A stretch of 64,000 bases of DNA from Albugo candida (GCA_905220665.1 CAJNAR010000166.1:310001-374000); one strand, 5' to 3'; shown: positions 52,700-62,429, counted from the stretch's first letter. The notes: generated by a model from the sequence alone, not told the origin. Program-made: numbers and translations.

Positions 52700-53929
52700 G
52701 ATCCACCATTTACGGTTCTAGGCACACGTTTTGATCCACGATATTTTTAGCTATCAGGCCGCCTACGCCGGTGCTCAACCCGACTCACCAATTTTTGTTG
52801 TTGTCATTTGTACGCACACGTTTCAAAATACCATTTTCGCTGTCAAGCTGACTACCCGGTGCTTTAGCCGCCATTGGCGTTGTTCTCATTTGCACGCGCA
52901 CGTTTTTATCGACCGTTTTTCATGTCAGTATGAAAATAATCATCAATGCGCTTGCGCCTGTGCACGGTGGTTGTTCCCAAACTCGCCGAATTAGCATTGG
53001 CTTTCCTGTTAGGAATGAAGTATACTTTGGGCCTGTTGGATGCACGGCATAGCGGGAATGTGCGCCGTGACAGGCCGCTTTCAGTATCTGTTTGGCCAGT
53101 TTGCATTCGTGTGTACGTGATGGTTTGCGAAGGATTCTTTTTAATAGCAGATGTCTTCACGTCACAATGAGGTCTGGCTCCCTTCAAGATAATCCAGCTG
53201 ATCGAATCTCGCTTATTCTACCGCGTCCGCACCCACCATCTGTGCCGCCGCCGAGTACCCAGTACTTCAGTCGATTCACTATTCACGTTGTTAGCGTTTC
53301 TACGCACATGTTCTGATTCATGATTTTCCTTCATAGGAAAAGGAAGCGGATGGGCTTTTGACAATCCGCTTTCAGTCACTGTTTGGTTAGTTTGAATTCG
53401 TGTGGCGGTAGTCGTTTGCGGAGGTTTTCTCATAGTGGACGGAGTCTCGCCAGACTCACTACTTATTTTCTGGATTACGGGTATGACTCTCTTCTTTCGG
53501 GTTGCTACTAATGAAGTCGCAGTTGCAGTGGATGTCGTGAAAGCATACATTGAGTGCATTTTCCCTTGTGCTAACTTGAATATTTTCTTGATTGAGGTTC
53601 CGGCTGTCTACAACCTAGGTACCACTTCCTCGTCATTAAAAGTCTTCAAAAGGTATTAATTGCTTCCTTGAATTTAGTACCTGATTTATTGTTGGAGGAC
53701 TTTCCTGTGCTCCCAATTGAGCAAGTGTGGTCACGATTTGGTTGGAGACTTCTTTGTGCTTGAGAATGAGCTGATGTAACCTCATCGGGGAGTTCACGTC
53801 GTATTTGATTGTATGGTTACAGTGGCTGAGAAGACGCTGCAATCGTGGAATAATCCACATGTTGGAATGCTACTATGATGACAATGGTAAGAAAAGTGCC
53901 GTGATCTGCTTCTTAGGCCGTGCCATCAT
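52700..53929 (-). pseudogene. B1, decayed copy of the B secreted-protein gene
   Basis: The start (MMARPKKQ, ATG at 53929) and the first hydrophobic residues match B2. Two stop codons then interrupt the signal peptide near 53,872-53,880, and later matching segments sit in different frames: the MYAFTTSTAT part, the KKRVIPVIQK part and the HRRKRIDDY tail. The stop codon used in B2 is also not conserved. Only one copy of the block that is repeated in B2 is present. It is therefore a multiply broken paralogue. An unusual spliced product cannot be excluded, but several independent frame changes make that unlikely. Confidence 0.7.
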
Positions 53930-54099
53930 CGTCTGCGATTACGTGATTCCGACTTTACTCACAAATAGTAGTTTAGAAATTTGCTTGACGTGTCTTAATA
54001 CTATTCTTTGATACGTAGCTGTACTTATGCAAATACCCTCATGCACGAAGCTGACAATTCTAGCCAGCAGGTCAAAGCTCAGAGACCCTGGAAATTCCT

Positions 54100-54121
54100 C
54101 ATGCAACCGCATCAGCAGGTA
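54100..54121 (-). promoter_or_regulatory. Upstream element of B1 pseudogene
   Basis: CATGCAACCGCATCAGCAGG (plus-strand reading) is the diverged copy of the element found upstream of A1, A2 and B2. It lies about 170 bp from the B1 start and differs at two or three positions. Confidence 0.4.
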
Positions 54122-54710
54122 TTTTCTGGTCTATGGTAAATCGACAGGTGTCGTAGGTGTCGTATTCGACGTGCAGCATCATCAAATACAGTTTGGTTGT
54201 GCGGCTTATTACATAGCAGATTCACGACCGATTGCAAAGTTGCTTGCAAAATATGGTGAACACGCAGTAAATTATCTGCAAGCACTTTTACCTCCTCGGA
54301 ATCTCGCTGAGCACGCATGGGGACTAAACGCACCTGCATTCTCTCATTTATATTCCTCTAGATACAAACATCACATGATCAAGCTCGAAGTAGAGTAATG
54401 TCGAAATACATAGAGAATTCGGTGGCCACATTCAAAACAGAGCGTCAAATGTTGAATATGTCGGCTATTTGCTGCTCAGTAGATCGAATAACTCAAGCAA
54501 AAAGAAGTATCTTTAAACAGGATATTGTCCATATTCCACTTTGTGTCGTGATTGTCGAAAGGCGTAGAAACTGATAATGGCAATCCGTTGATTGTAAATT
54601 TCTGTCGAATCCAGATTTGTGGTAAGTATGTGTAAAATTGCTGGGTAGCTTTTCAGATACAGTTGGGATAGCGGTGTTGATAATCAGCAACCCTTCTATT
54701 CAAGCAGCAG

Positions 54711-57700
54711 CTATTGTTGCGGAGATAATTTGTTGCTTCTTCCTGTTGAATCTTCGTCTACGGGCTTAGAATCTGTGATTTCTTCTTTTCTTGATTGATC
54801 CGGACGCTCGTATTTGAGCAGTTTTGTGCCACGTGCTGTTTCAGAAAAAGTAAATCCTCCAACACTATTCGCAATCAGTCCCCTCATCTCCAAGTCGTTT
54901 CTTGCGTCGGCATTTAATTTTGCATCTGCTCCCGATGGATCGGGCCGCCCTTGGAGCCGTTGGTTGATTGCTGCCCGCTCGATATTGTAATCGAGTTCAA
55001 ATGTTTCAGGATCCTCTGTGGCTTCAGTATGGCGCCTCGCGAACATGATTTGAAATCCATTGTACACTGCAGGTGTTTGAGGATCAATATCGTTAGTGGC
55101 CGCGGATTTCTTGTCATAATATGTCTCCAAGCGGTCAATTTCTTCCTTATTTTGCTCTCTTAGTTGTTTGATGATTGGCTCAACTAATTTTAAATCGGCC
55201 GGTGTAGGCAACGATTGTCCTGTTAAGCTCCCTGATGGAGAAGCAGTCTTTGAATTTATCCCACGCTGTGTACCAGAAGAACTTGAACCTGACGCAAGGC
55301 TTTGGCCAGTCTTCATTTTGGAATTGGAAGTCGTTTGAGAAGTAATTCTTTCAGCGGATGTCGTCTCACCGGTGTCGTCACCACGACCCGTGATTTTCTC
55401 CATTTCGGATGTGACTCCCTTCTTTGCGATCGTGGATGATTGCGTTGCAGCAGTATTGGTGGACTGTGAGATCGGTCGCACTTTATCTATGACTGAGGTG
55501 CTCGCCTTTAAAGCATTGTCCCTAATTGAAACTCCCACTTTCTTCAATCCAAAGACCACTTCGTCGTTATAAAATGTCTTCAACTTATCGATGATTGTAA
55601 CTTTCTTAAATGTGACTTTCTTCTTTTTGGTCGTGCCTGATGTCGTTGCAGCACTATTGGGGGTCCGCAAAAACGATCGCACTTCGTCTTTGCCTGAAGT
55701 GCTTGCCTTTAAAGAATTGTCGTTAATTGAGGCTGAATTCGCCGATTGAGGCAATGATTGTCCTGTTAAGCTCCCTGATGGAGAAGCAGTCTTTGAATTT
55801 ATCCCACGCTGTGTACCAGAAGAACTTGAACCTGACGCAAGGCTTTGGCCACTCTTCATTTGTGAATTGGAAGTTGTTTCATCGGAAGTCGTCTCACCAG
55901 TTTCGCCACGACGACCCCTGATTCTCTCCATTCCGGATATGACACCCTTCTTTGCGGTCGTGGCTAATGTCGTTGCAGCAGTATTGGTGGACTGTAAGAT
56001 CGGTCGCACTTTGTCTTTGACTAAGGTGCTCAACACTCCCGCTTTCTTCAATCTAGGGACCACTTTCTTTTTATAAAATGTCTTCATCCGATCAATTCCT
56101 TCCTTATATTGCTTGCTTAGCTTGGTGGTGATTCCGTTGCCTGTTCTTGGATTCGCTGATTCAGGCAACGATTGTCCTGTTAAGCTCCCTGATGGAGAAG
56201 CAGTCTTTGAATTTATCCCACGCTGTGTACCAGAAGAACTTGAACCTGACGCAAGGCTTTGGCCACTCTTCATTTGTGAATTGGAAGTTGTTTCATCGGA
56301 AGTCGTCTCACCAGTTTCGCCACGACGACCCCTGATTCTCTCCATTCCGGATATGACACCCTTCTTTGCGGTCGTGGCTAATGTCGTTGCAGCAGTCTTG
56401 GTGGACTGTAAGATCGGTCGCACTTTGTCTTTGACTAAGGTGCTCAACACTCCCGCTTTCTTCAATCTAGGGACCACTTTCTTTTTATAAAATGTCTTCA
56501 TCCGATCAATTCCTTCCTTATATTGCTTGCTTAGCTTGGTGGTGATTCCGTTGCCTGTTCTTGGATTCGCTGATTCAGGCAACGATTGTCCTGTTAAGCT
56601 CCCTGATGGAGAAGCAGTCTTTGAATTTATCCCACGCTGTGTACCAGAAGAACTTGAACCTGACGCAAGGCTTTGGCCACTCTTCATTTGTGAATTGGAA
56701 GTCGTTTGAGAAGTAATTCTTTCAGCGGATGTCGTCTCACCGGTATCGCCACCACGACCCGTGATTTTCTCCCTTCCGGATATGACATCCTTCTTTGCGG
56801 TCGTGGCTAATGTCGTTGCAGCAGTATTGGTGGACTGTGAGATCGGTCGCACTTTATCTATGACTGAGGTGCTCGCCGTTGGATTATTGTCCTTGGTCAA
56901 CACTCCCGCTTTCTTCAATCTAGGGACCACTTTGTTGTTATAAAATGTCTTCATCTTATCAATTCCTTCCTTATATTGCTTGCTTAGCTTGGTGGTGATT
57001 CCGTTGCCTGTTCTTGGATTCGCCGATTCAGGCAATGATTGTCCTGTTAAGCTCCCTGATGGAGAAGCAGTCTTTGAATTTATCCCACGCTGTGTACCAG
57101 AAGAACTTGAACCTGACGCAAGGCTTTGGCCAGAAGTAATTCTTTCAGCGGATGTCGTCTCACCGGTGTCGTCACTAGCAGGGATAATGACAATTTTATT
57201 TAATTCTTCTTTGAATATGACCGTCTTCTTTCCGGTCGTTCCAGCAGTATTGGGGGTCCGCAAAAACGATCGCACTTCGTCTTTGCCTGAAGTGCTTGCC
57301 TTTAAAGAATTGTCGTTAATTGAAGCTGAATTCGCCGATTGAGGCAATGATTGTCGTGTTGACCTCTCTGATAGAGATGCAGTCTTTGAATTTATCCCAT
57401 GTTGTGTAACGGAAAGACTTCCCACAGGCGGTTCGCTTTTCGTCTCAGTTTGGTCAATTCTGCGAAAATTGATAGTCGATTGCGAAACGATTCCTGGATC
57501 AGATATCGCTTTCTCGTCGTTAGATGTCTCCAAGCTTTTACTTCTTCGCTTGTACTTCTCAGTCAGTTTATTGGTGGAAAGCGTTCCTGCACGTTGAGAA
57601 CCTGGCATGCTAATACTCCTAGTTAAGCGAGCCTGGTCACTTCCTGGCCGAAGACCTCTGTGTGCTTGCGAATCGCCTCCTCGACTAACTTCATTAACGA

Positions 57701-57839
57701 GTCCAGACTGTATTTGATTGTCGTGTGGCACCGGCTGGAAAGATGCCGCAATCGTGGGACTTAGTTCATCGAGAAATACTACGAAGATAAAAAGAGGCAA
57801 CAGAAATGCCGACTGGTGCTTCTTTGACCGCGCTACCAT
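54711..57839 (-). CDS. Secreted repeat-rich RxLR effector candidate A2
   Basis: 1,042 aa from the ATG at 57839. Signal peptide AFLLPLFIFVVF, then a true RxLR motif (RGLR, residues 61-64), DQAR and YKRRSKSLE at the positions seen in A1. The central 750 residues consist of Ser/Thr/Gly-rich and basic modules in variable copies: SGQSLASGSSSSGTQRGIN, KLSKQYKEGIDRMKTFY, VVPRLKKAGV, STNTAATT and a GETTSAERITS segment. Two copies of a 414-nt unit are nearly identical. The non-repeated C-terminus (about 130 aa) is Asp/Arg-rich and loosely matches A1. Cys-free, low complexity, probably extended. The upstream frame reaches only a TTG, so the ATG at 57839 is chosen. Confidence 0.75.
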   Translation of the reverse strand: MVARSKKHQSAFLLPLFIFVVFLDELSPTIAASFQPVPHDNQIQSGLVNEVSRGGDSQAHRGLRPGSDQARLTRSISMPGSQRAGTLSTNKLTEKYKRRSKSLETSNDEKAISDPGIVSQSTINFRRIDQTETKSEPPVGSLSVTQHGINSKTASLSERSTRQSLPQSANSASINDNSLKASTSGKDEVRSFLRTPNTAGTTGKKTVIFKEELNKIVIIPASDDTGETTSAERITSGQSLASGSSSSGTQRGINSKTASPSGSLTGQSLPESANPRTGNGITTKLSKQYKEGIDKMKTFYNNKVVPRLKKAGVLTKDNNPTASTSVIDKVRPISQSTNTAATTLATTAKKDVISGREKITGRGGDTGETTSAERITSQTTSNSQMKSGQSLASGSSSSGTQRGINSKTASPSGSLTGQSLPESANPRTGNGITTKLSKQYKEGIDRMKTFYKKKVVPRLKKAGVLSTLVKDKVRPILQSTKTAATTLATTAKKGVISGMERIRGRRGETGETTSDETTSNSQMKSGQSLASGSSSSGTQRGINSKTASPSGSLTGQSLPESANPRTGNGITTKLSKQYKEGIDRMKTFYKKKVVPRLKKAGVLSTLVKDKVRPILQSTNTAATTLATTAKKGVISGMERIRGRRGETGETTSDETTSNSQMKSGQSLASGSSSSGTQRGINSKTASPSGSLTGQSLPQSANSASINDNSLKASTSGKDEVRSFLRTPNSAATTSGTTKKKKVTFKKVTIIDKLKTFYNDEVVFGLKKVGVSIRDNALKASTSVIDKVRPISQSTNTAATQSSTIAKKGVTSEMEKITGRGDDTGETTSAERITSQTTSNSKMKTGQSLASGSSSSGTQRGINSKTASPSGSLTGQSLPTPADLKLVEPIIKQLREQNKEEIDRLETYYDKKSAATNDIDPQTPAVYNGFQIMFARRHTEATEDPETFELDYNIERAAINQRLQGRPDPSGADAKLNADARNDLEMRGLIANSVGGFTFSETARGTKLLKYERPDQSRKEEITDSKPVDEDSTGRSNKLSPQQ
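55737..57017. repeat. Internal tandem repeats of A2 (414, 414, 453 nt)
   Basis: The landmark ATTCG(C)CGAT recurs at 55737, 56151, 56565 and 57018, giving periods of 414, 414 and 453 nt, all multiples of three. The first two units are almost identical (one visible change, GTATT to GTCTT at 55,981/56,395); the third has a 39-nt insertion and more changes. Partial units flank both ends. Such near-identity points to recent unequal exchange. Confidence 0.85.
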
Positions 57840-57952
57840 CGTCTGATACAAAGTCGGCTAAGTTCTTTTCACTTCGACATATCATCACATACGCTGACAC
57901 GTGGCTTCAGGCATATTGATACTGTCAGAGCCAGCTGATCCAGCCGACAAGT

Positions 57953-57973
57953 CATGCCACCGCACGAGCAGGT
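57953..57973 (-). promoter_or_regulatory. Conserved upstream element of A2
   Basis: CATGCCACCGCACGAGCAGG (plus-strand reading), about 115 bp upstream of the A2 ATG. Best-preserved form together with that of B2. Confidence 0.45.
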
Positions 57974-58689
57974 GTGATGCGTGTGATGGAAGGTAAGTTG
58001 TGACAATAAGCGTAGCTCGTTGATAAAATACCAAATAAGCTAGGTGGGTCCAAACCGTACTTGACAAGCAGTTTTTTATGTGCTACGGAAGGGTCTGGTC
58101 TTAATCGAACAATCAGATGATTGTGCGTGGTATACTTTTACAAGTAGCACTCATTACGCCAGAGACGTACACAGCAAGAGGGCGTATCACACTGATTGAC
58201 GATCTTTGTTTTGTCGTGGTGGTAAAAGCCGACTGCATCAAATGCATTTTGTGTATATCCTAGGCAAATCAGTTGATTTAGTTCTAGTAAAAAGACAACT
58301 CCCAAATGGGCAGGCTCTTTTCCTAACGACCTCTGGTGGTGTCTGATGTCCTTAAGAATGATACAAAACTCATTAAAAGCGCTACTTCTTTGATCAACCA
58401 TTCACAGTCTTTTTAGCAATCGGCAACTGCTGTAGTTCTACGCACGGGGACATATTGCACCCGGACGTGCAAAATGTTACTTGAGCACTATTCGTGCCGG
58501 CCGCTCCAAATTGAGAGTGAGCATCTATTTGGTCGCAACTTCATTTGTTTTAGCGTTATTTCTATCAGCGCCTGCTTTAGGCTCGTATGTTGCAACTTGT
58601 CATCCGGAACCCACCCAATTAACTAACTCGTTTTGATCGATATGACATGTTGAACGTCGTCTGTATTACCAACTACCAGGAGCTACAGC

Positions 58690-60495
58690 CTATCCACCAT
58701 TTACGGTTGTACGGAAACGTTTTGATCCACGATTTGAGCTATCAGGCCGACTACCCCGTGCTCCAGCCGTGTCACCATTTTTGTTGTTCTCGTTTGTACG
58801 CACACGTTTCAAAATTCCATTCCTGCTGTCAGGCCGACTATTCGGTGGTTTAGACGATACACCATTGACGTTGTTGTGGTTTACACGCGCCCGTTTTGAT
58901 CGATCCTCAAGCTGAATATAATTATCAATGCGCTTGCGTTTGGGCACGGTGTTTGTTCCCAAACTCGCCGAATTAGGCATTGGCTTTCCTGTTGGATTGT
59001 TTGGTATGGAAGTATCCTCTGGGCCTCTTAAATCTACGGTATGGCGGGAACGTGCGCGTGACAGTCCGCTTCCAGTCTTCGTTCGGTCAGTTTGCGTTCG
59101 TATGTTGGTAGTCGTTTGTTTAGCTGATCGAGCCTCGCTTATTCTACTGCGTTCGCTCCCACGATCTGTGCCGCCAAGCCGAGTAGTCAACACTTCACTC
59201 GATCCACTGTTACCGTTGTTAGCGTTTGCACGCAAAGGTTCTGATTTAAAATTCTTCTTAGGAGGTTGGGGAAGCGGATGAACGGGATGGGACAAGGAGC
59301 CTTTTGCTATTCCGCTTCCAGTCTTCGTTTGGTCAGTTTGCGTTCGTATGTTGGTAGTCGTTTGCGAAGGATTCACTTTATCAGATGTCTTCACGGCACC
59401 GTGGGTTTTGGCTCCCTCTTCAGACAATTTAGCTGATCGAGCCTCGCTTATTCTACTGCGTTCGCTCCCACGATCTGTGCCGCCAAGCCGAGTAGTCAAC
59501 ACTTCACTCGATCCACTGTTACCGTTGTTAGCGTTTGCACGCAAAGGTTCTGATTTAAAATTCTTCTTAGGAGGTTGAGGAAGCGGATGAACGGGATGGG
59601 ACAAGGAGCCTTTTGCTATTCCGCTTCCAGTCTTCCCTTGATCAGTTTGCGTTCGTGTGTTGGTAGTCGTTTGCGAAGGGTTTACTTTATCAGATGTCTT
59701 CACGGCACCGTGAGTTTTGGCTCCCTCTTCGGACAATTCAGCAGATCGAGCCTCGCTTATTCTACTGCGTTCGCTCTCACGATATGTGCCGCCAAGCCGA
59801 GTAGTCAACACTTTACTCGTTTCACTGTTTCCGTAGTTAGCGTTTCTACGCAAAGGTTTTGATTGATAATTCTCCTTAGAAGGTTGAGGAAGCGGATAAA
59901 CGGGATGGGACAAGGAGCCTTTTGCCATTCCGCTTCCAGTCTTCGTTTGGTCAGCTTGCGTTCGTGTGTTGGTAGTCGGCTGCGGTGGATTTCTTACATT
60001 GGCCGTATTCTCCTTAGATTCGCTACCACGGCCCCTCATTCTTTGGATTACGGATATTACTCTCTTCTTTCCGGTTGCTGCTAATGAAGTTGCAGTGGAT
60101 GTCGTGAGAGCATACATTGATTGTATTTTCCCTTTTGCCAACTTGAACATTTTCTTGATTGAGGATCCCGTTGTCTTCAACCTAGGCACCACGTTCTTGT
60201 CATTGAAAGTCTTTAAGGTATTCATTCCTCGGTTGAATTTAGTGCTTAATTTATTGTTGAAGAACTTTCCTGTACTCCTGGTTGAGCGAGTTTGGTCACG
60301 ACTTGGTTGGAGACCTCTTATTTCTTGAAAATGCACTCGTGTAACCTCATTTGCGAGTTCACGTCGTATTTGATTGTATGGTGACACCGACTGAGAAGAC
60401 GCTGCAATCGTGGAATAATGCGCATGTTGGAATTCTACTAAGATGACAAATGGGAATAGAAATGCCGTGATTTGCTTCTTAGACCGTGCCATCAT
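58690..60495 (-). CDS. Secreted repeat-rich effector candidate B2 with NLS-like tail
   Basis: 601 aa, ATG at 60495 (MMARSKKQ). Signal peptide AFLFPFVILVEF, then an RxLQ motif (RGLQ) about 60 residues in, followed by DQTR and a basic region. The middle consists of a 103-residue module repeated in tandem (GKTGSGIAKGSLSHPVHPLP, SEPLRANANNGNSGSSEV, GSERSRISEARSA, KTSDKVNPSQTTTN). The C-terminal 110 residues carry PKRKRID and RSKRARV, two monopartite NLS-like clusters, and KR-R repeats with Asn/Gly runs. B2 shares its signal-peptide region with A1 and A2 and is otherwise distinct. Function is not visible; a secreted protein with NLS-like clusters could act in the host nucleus. Confidence 0.72.
   Translation of the reverse strand: MMARSKKQITAFLFPFVILVEFQHAHYSTIAASSQSVSPYNQIRRELANEVTRVHFQEIRGLQPSRDQTRSTRSTGKFFNNKLSTKFNRGMNTLKTFNDKNVVPRLKTTGSSIKKMFKLAKGKIQSMYALTTSTATSLAATGKKRVISVIQRMRGRGSESKENTANVRNPPQPTTNTRTQADQTKTGSGMAKGSLSHPVYPLPQPSKENYQSKPLRRNANYGNSETSKVLTTRLGGTYRESERSRISEARSAELSEEGAKTHGAVKTSDKVNPSQTTTNTRTQTDQGKTGSGIAKGSLSHPVHPLPQPPKKNFKSEPLRANANNGNSGSSEVLTTRLGGTDRGSERSRISEARSAKLSEEGAKTHGAVKTSDKVNPSQTTTNIRTQTDQTKTGSGIAKGSLSHPVHPLPQPPKKNFKSEPLRANANNGNSGSSEVLTTRLGGTDRGSERSRISEARSAKQTTTNIRTQTDRTKTGSGLSRARSRHTVDLRGPEDTSIPNNPTGKPMPNSASLGTNTVPKRKRIDNYIQLEDRSKRARVNHNNVNGVSSKPPNSRPDSRNGILKRVRTNENNKNGDTAGARGSRPDSSNRGSKRFRTTVNGG
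59271..59888. repeat. Internal 309-nt tandem repeats of B2
   Basis: The landmark GAAGCGGATG/A recurs at 59271, 59580 and 59889, a 309-nt (103-codon) period, with partial and diverged copies outside on both sides. The copies differ by only a few bases. The decayed B1 has a single equivalent block. Confidence 0.82.
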
Positions 60496-60632
60496 CGCTG
60501 CTTTTACGTAATTCCGACTTTACTTTCAATGCTGTTCTTTGACACGTAGTTTTACTTTTACAGATACCCCCTTCACAAAGCTGGCACTTCTTTTTGCCAG
60601 CAAGTCAAAGGTCGGATACCCTGCAAATTTCT

Positions 60633-60653
60633 CATGCCACCGCATGAGCAGGT
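60633..60653 (-). promoter_or_regulatory. Conserved upstream element of B2
   Basis: CATGCCACCGCATGAGCAGG (plus-strand reading), about 138 bp upstream of the B2 ATG; differs from the A2 element at one base. Confidence 0.45.
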
Positions 60654-60713
60654 ATTATCTGGTCATAGTTTGGCAGATCGACGGGTGTCGCTGGTGTTGT
60701 GCAGCATGCTGAT

Positions 60714-62429
60714 GTATCGACAAGCCACGAATTAGTGAAGAATTCGATGCAGCAACATCTATCAGCAGGTCCAAGCTCGGACTTGGAAAATGGTAGAATT
60801 CCGCAGTATAAAAGATTGCCCAAATTATACCTCCCATACATTGCGCTGATGGGTCACATAGGCATTGAGCCAAATTTTATCTCACTTTGATCATGAATTT
60901 CGCAGCCTGGTGTCTTGCTCCAGTACTGTCTCCAATAATCAAAAGAGAATACTATCCTATGGAGCTCGTTGCTGGATTCAAACACTTCCTTTTTACTTGC
61001 AATTATCAAACACTGCGCATGCCACAGTCAAGAACAATTGGCATTGACTGCTCTATTATTGATCAATTGTTAGCGAAGCTTCGTCGTACATTGTAGCTCC
61101 AGCGAAATCAGCAGGCCAAATGATTAGAATTTACCCACCAAAATCAGCAACCGGATGTCACTAGAAGTCATGCGGTGCAGTGATATTCTGGTGGAGCCTG
61201 AGAGATTCGCTTAAGCAAGCGTCAACCTAAAGAATCAAACATTAAGTCCGAAGATATCATTAGACAGGAGAACATGTCTTTCAAATTGTGCCACCTTTGA
61301 CAACCTGACGTTAGGAGGGTAGATCTGTTGCTACGGATGCTCTTGCTTTAGATTTACCAGCTAGCAAGAAAATATTGGTACGTCTCCACTCAAAGACACC
61401 TGAAACATGGTTGCGAACAATTTGCATCATCATTTCACATCAAGCCCCTCATGATTCTCACCCCAATTGAATGGTTTCTAGCAAGGAAAGGTGCGTATTG
61501 CTGCAGATTCAATGATTATGGTGATAGGGACACTCTTACTTTGTGAATCAACTGCAGAGGAAGTAGCATCACTTGCAGCTGCAAGAGATTACTAGCTCCG
61601 ACTAAAGAAAACCTACGACAGCTTACAACGAGCACCAGACCAGTAGCAGTCTTATCTGTCAATCGGAAAACCCAAGTACTCCCACAAAGACCGAAAGCGT
61701 TACAATGAAGGGCCACAATCCAAGGAGAAACCCTGACGGACTTGTAACTATACTTATCTTACTTTGTAGAATTTACATACATACATTTTGCGATGGTACG
61801 CGTGCAATTACAAGACTTTTCTTTTCTTTCCCATACCACATCCATTAGAATAGCCCACCTTATAACCTTCTCTTTAATTTTAAACAAATAACCAAATCGA
61901 TTCAGCAGTTCGCGGCCATCGTTTTCTATATACCTCGTTGTCATCCTACTTTGTAGCTGGAGGTAGGAGAGAAAAGGTTGCTTTCGCATTGCAATCAGGG
62001 TATCACTGCAGGTGAATGTATTACTTCTAGGAATATGTCTATATTGGCAAGCGTGATGCAAGAAAGACAGAGCTTAGACCAAAATATGGATTGATCCAAA
62101 AGACATGAAGTGTTATAGAAAACACATGGAAGCCGTTGATGGTGCAACTACTTAACGGTCTGGCCTTTAAGTGACTCCATCTCGAAGCTAGCAACGCATC
62201 GAGGGTAGGAGAAATTTGATCTGCCTCTCAGTTTGATTTACGAGTCACCGACAGCTACTGTGACTGTAGTCGGTCCTCCCTATTGATCTCCGCTATTATC
62301 AATCCAAAAGATCTCTGTGTTAGGTTTCTTTTTATCCCTACCGTACTTGATCTATTTCACTTCGTACGAGACACAAGGAATTCAGATCCCATCACTTCCC
62401 CTTCTTCCGTTGCGCGTCGTCATAGACTG
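60714..62429. other. Intergenic, nothing recognised
   Basis: About 1.7 kb between the duplicated secreted-protein units and the retroelement. Open frames are short, motif-free and overlap on both strands. Part near 62,200-62,429 could be the LTR of the element, but I could not see matching ends in the window. Confidence 0.35.

Larger units (their letters stand above)
50437..54177. repeat. Tandem segmental duplication, unit 1
   Basis: This unit holds A1 and the B1 pseudogene. Its left edge (CATCAAATACAG, 50437) lies a few bases upstream of the topoisomerase start codon, and its right edge (GTGCAGCAT) merges directly with the start of unit 2. Stretches that align with unit 2 include the left edge, a GAAACTGATAATGGCAATC segment at 50,509 (54,567 in unit 2), the A and B coding regions, the shared upstream elements and the right edge (54,000-54,177 with 60,530-60,713). 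Size is about 3.7 kb. Confidence 0.75.
54178..60713. repeat. Tandem segmental duplication, unit 2
   Basis: This unit holds A2 and B2. It begins with CATCAAATACAG like unit 1 and ends at GTGCAGCAT near 60,713. At about 6.5 kb it is longer than unit 1 because A2 and B2 contain internal repeats and because about 320 bp at 54,240-54,560 has no counterpart in unit 1. Confidence 0.75.

Noticed and set aside
54027..54398. Plus-strand protein gene of 123 codons
   Set aside because: Its first half overlaps the duplicated non-coding unit edge, it has no ATG context or homologous partner in unit 1, and no domain; reported only as an odd insertion.
56113..57342. Repeated plus-strand frames opposite A2
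   Set aside because: They are the reverse-complement shadow of the A2 repeats, repeated because the coding strand is repeated.
60887..61096. Plus-strand frame beside the B2 upstream region
   Set aside because: Seventy codons, no motif, no counterpart at the unit 1 edge.
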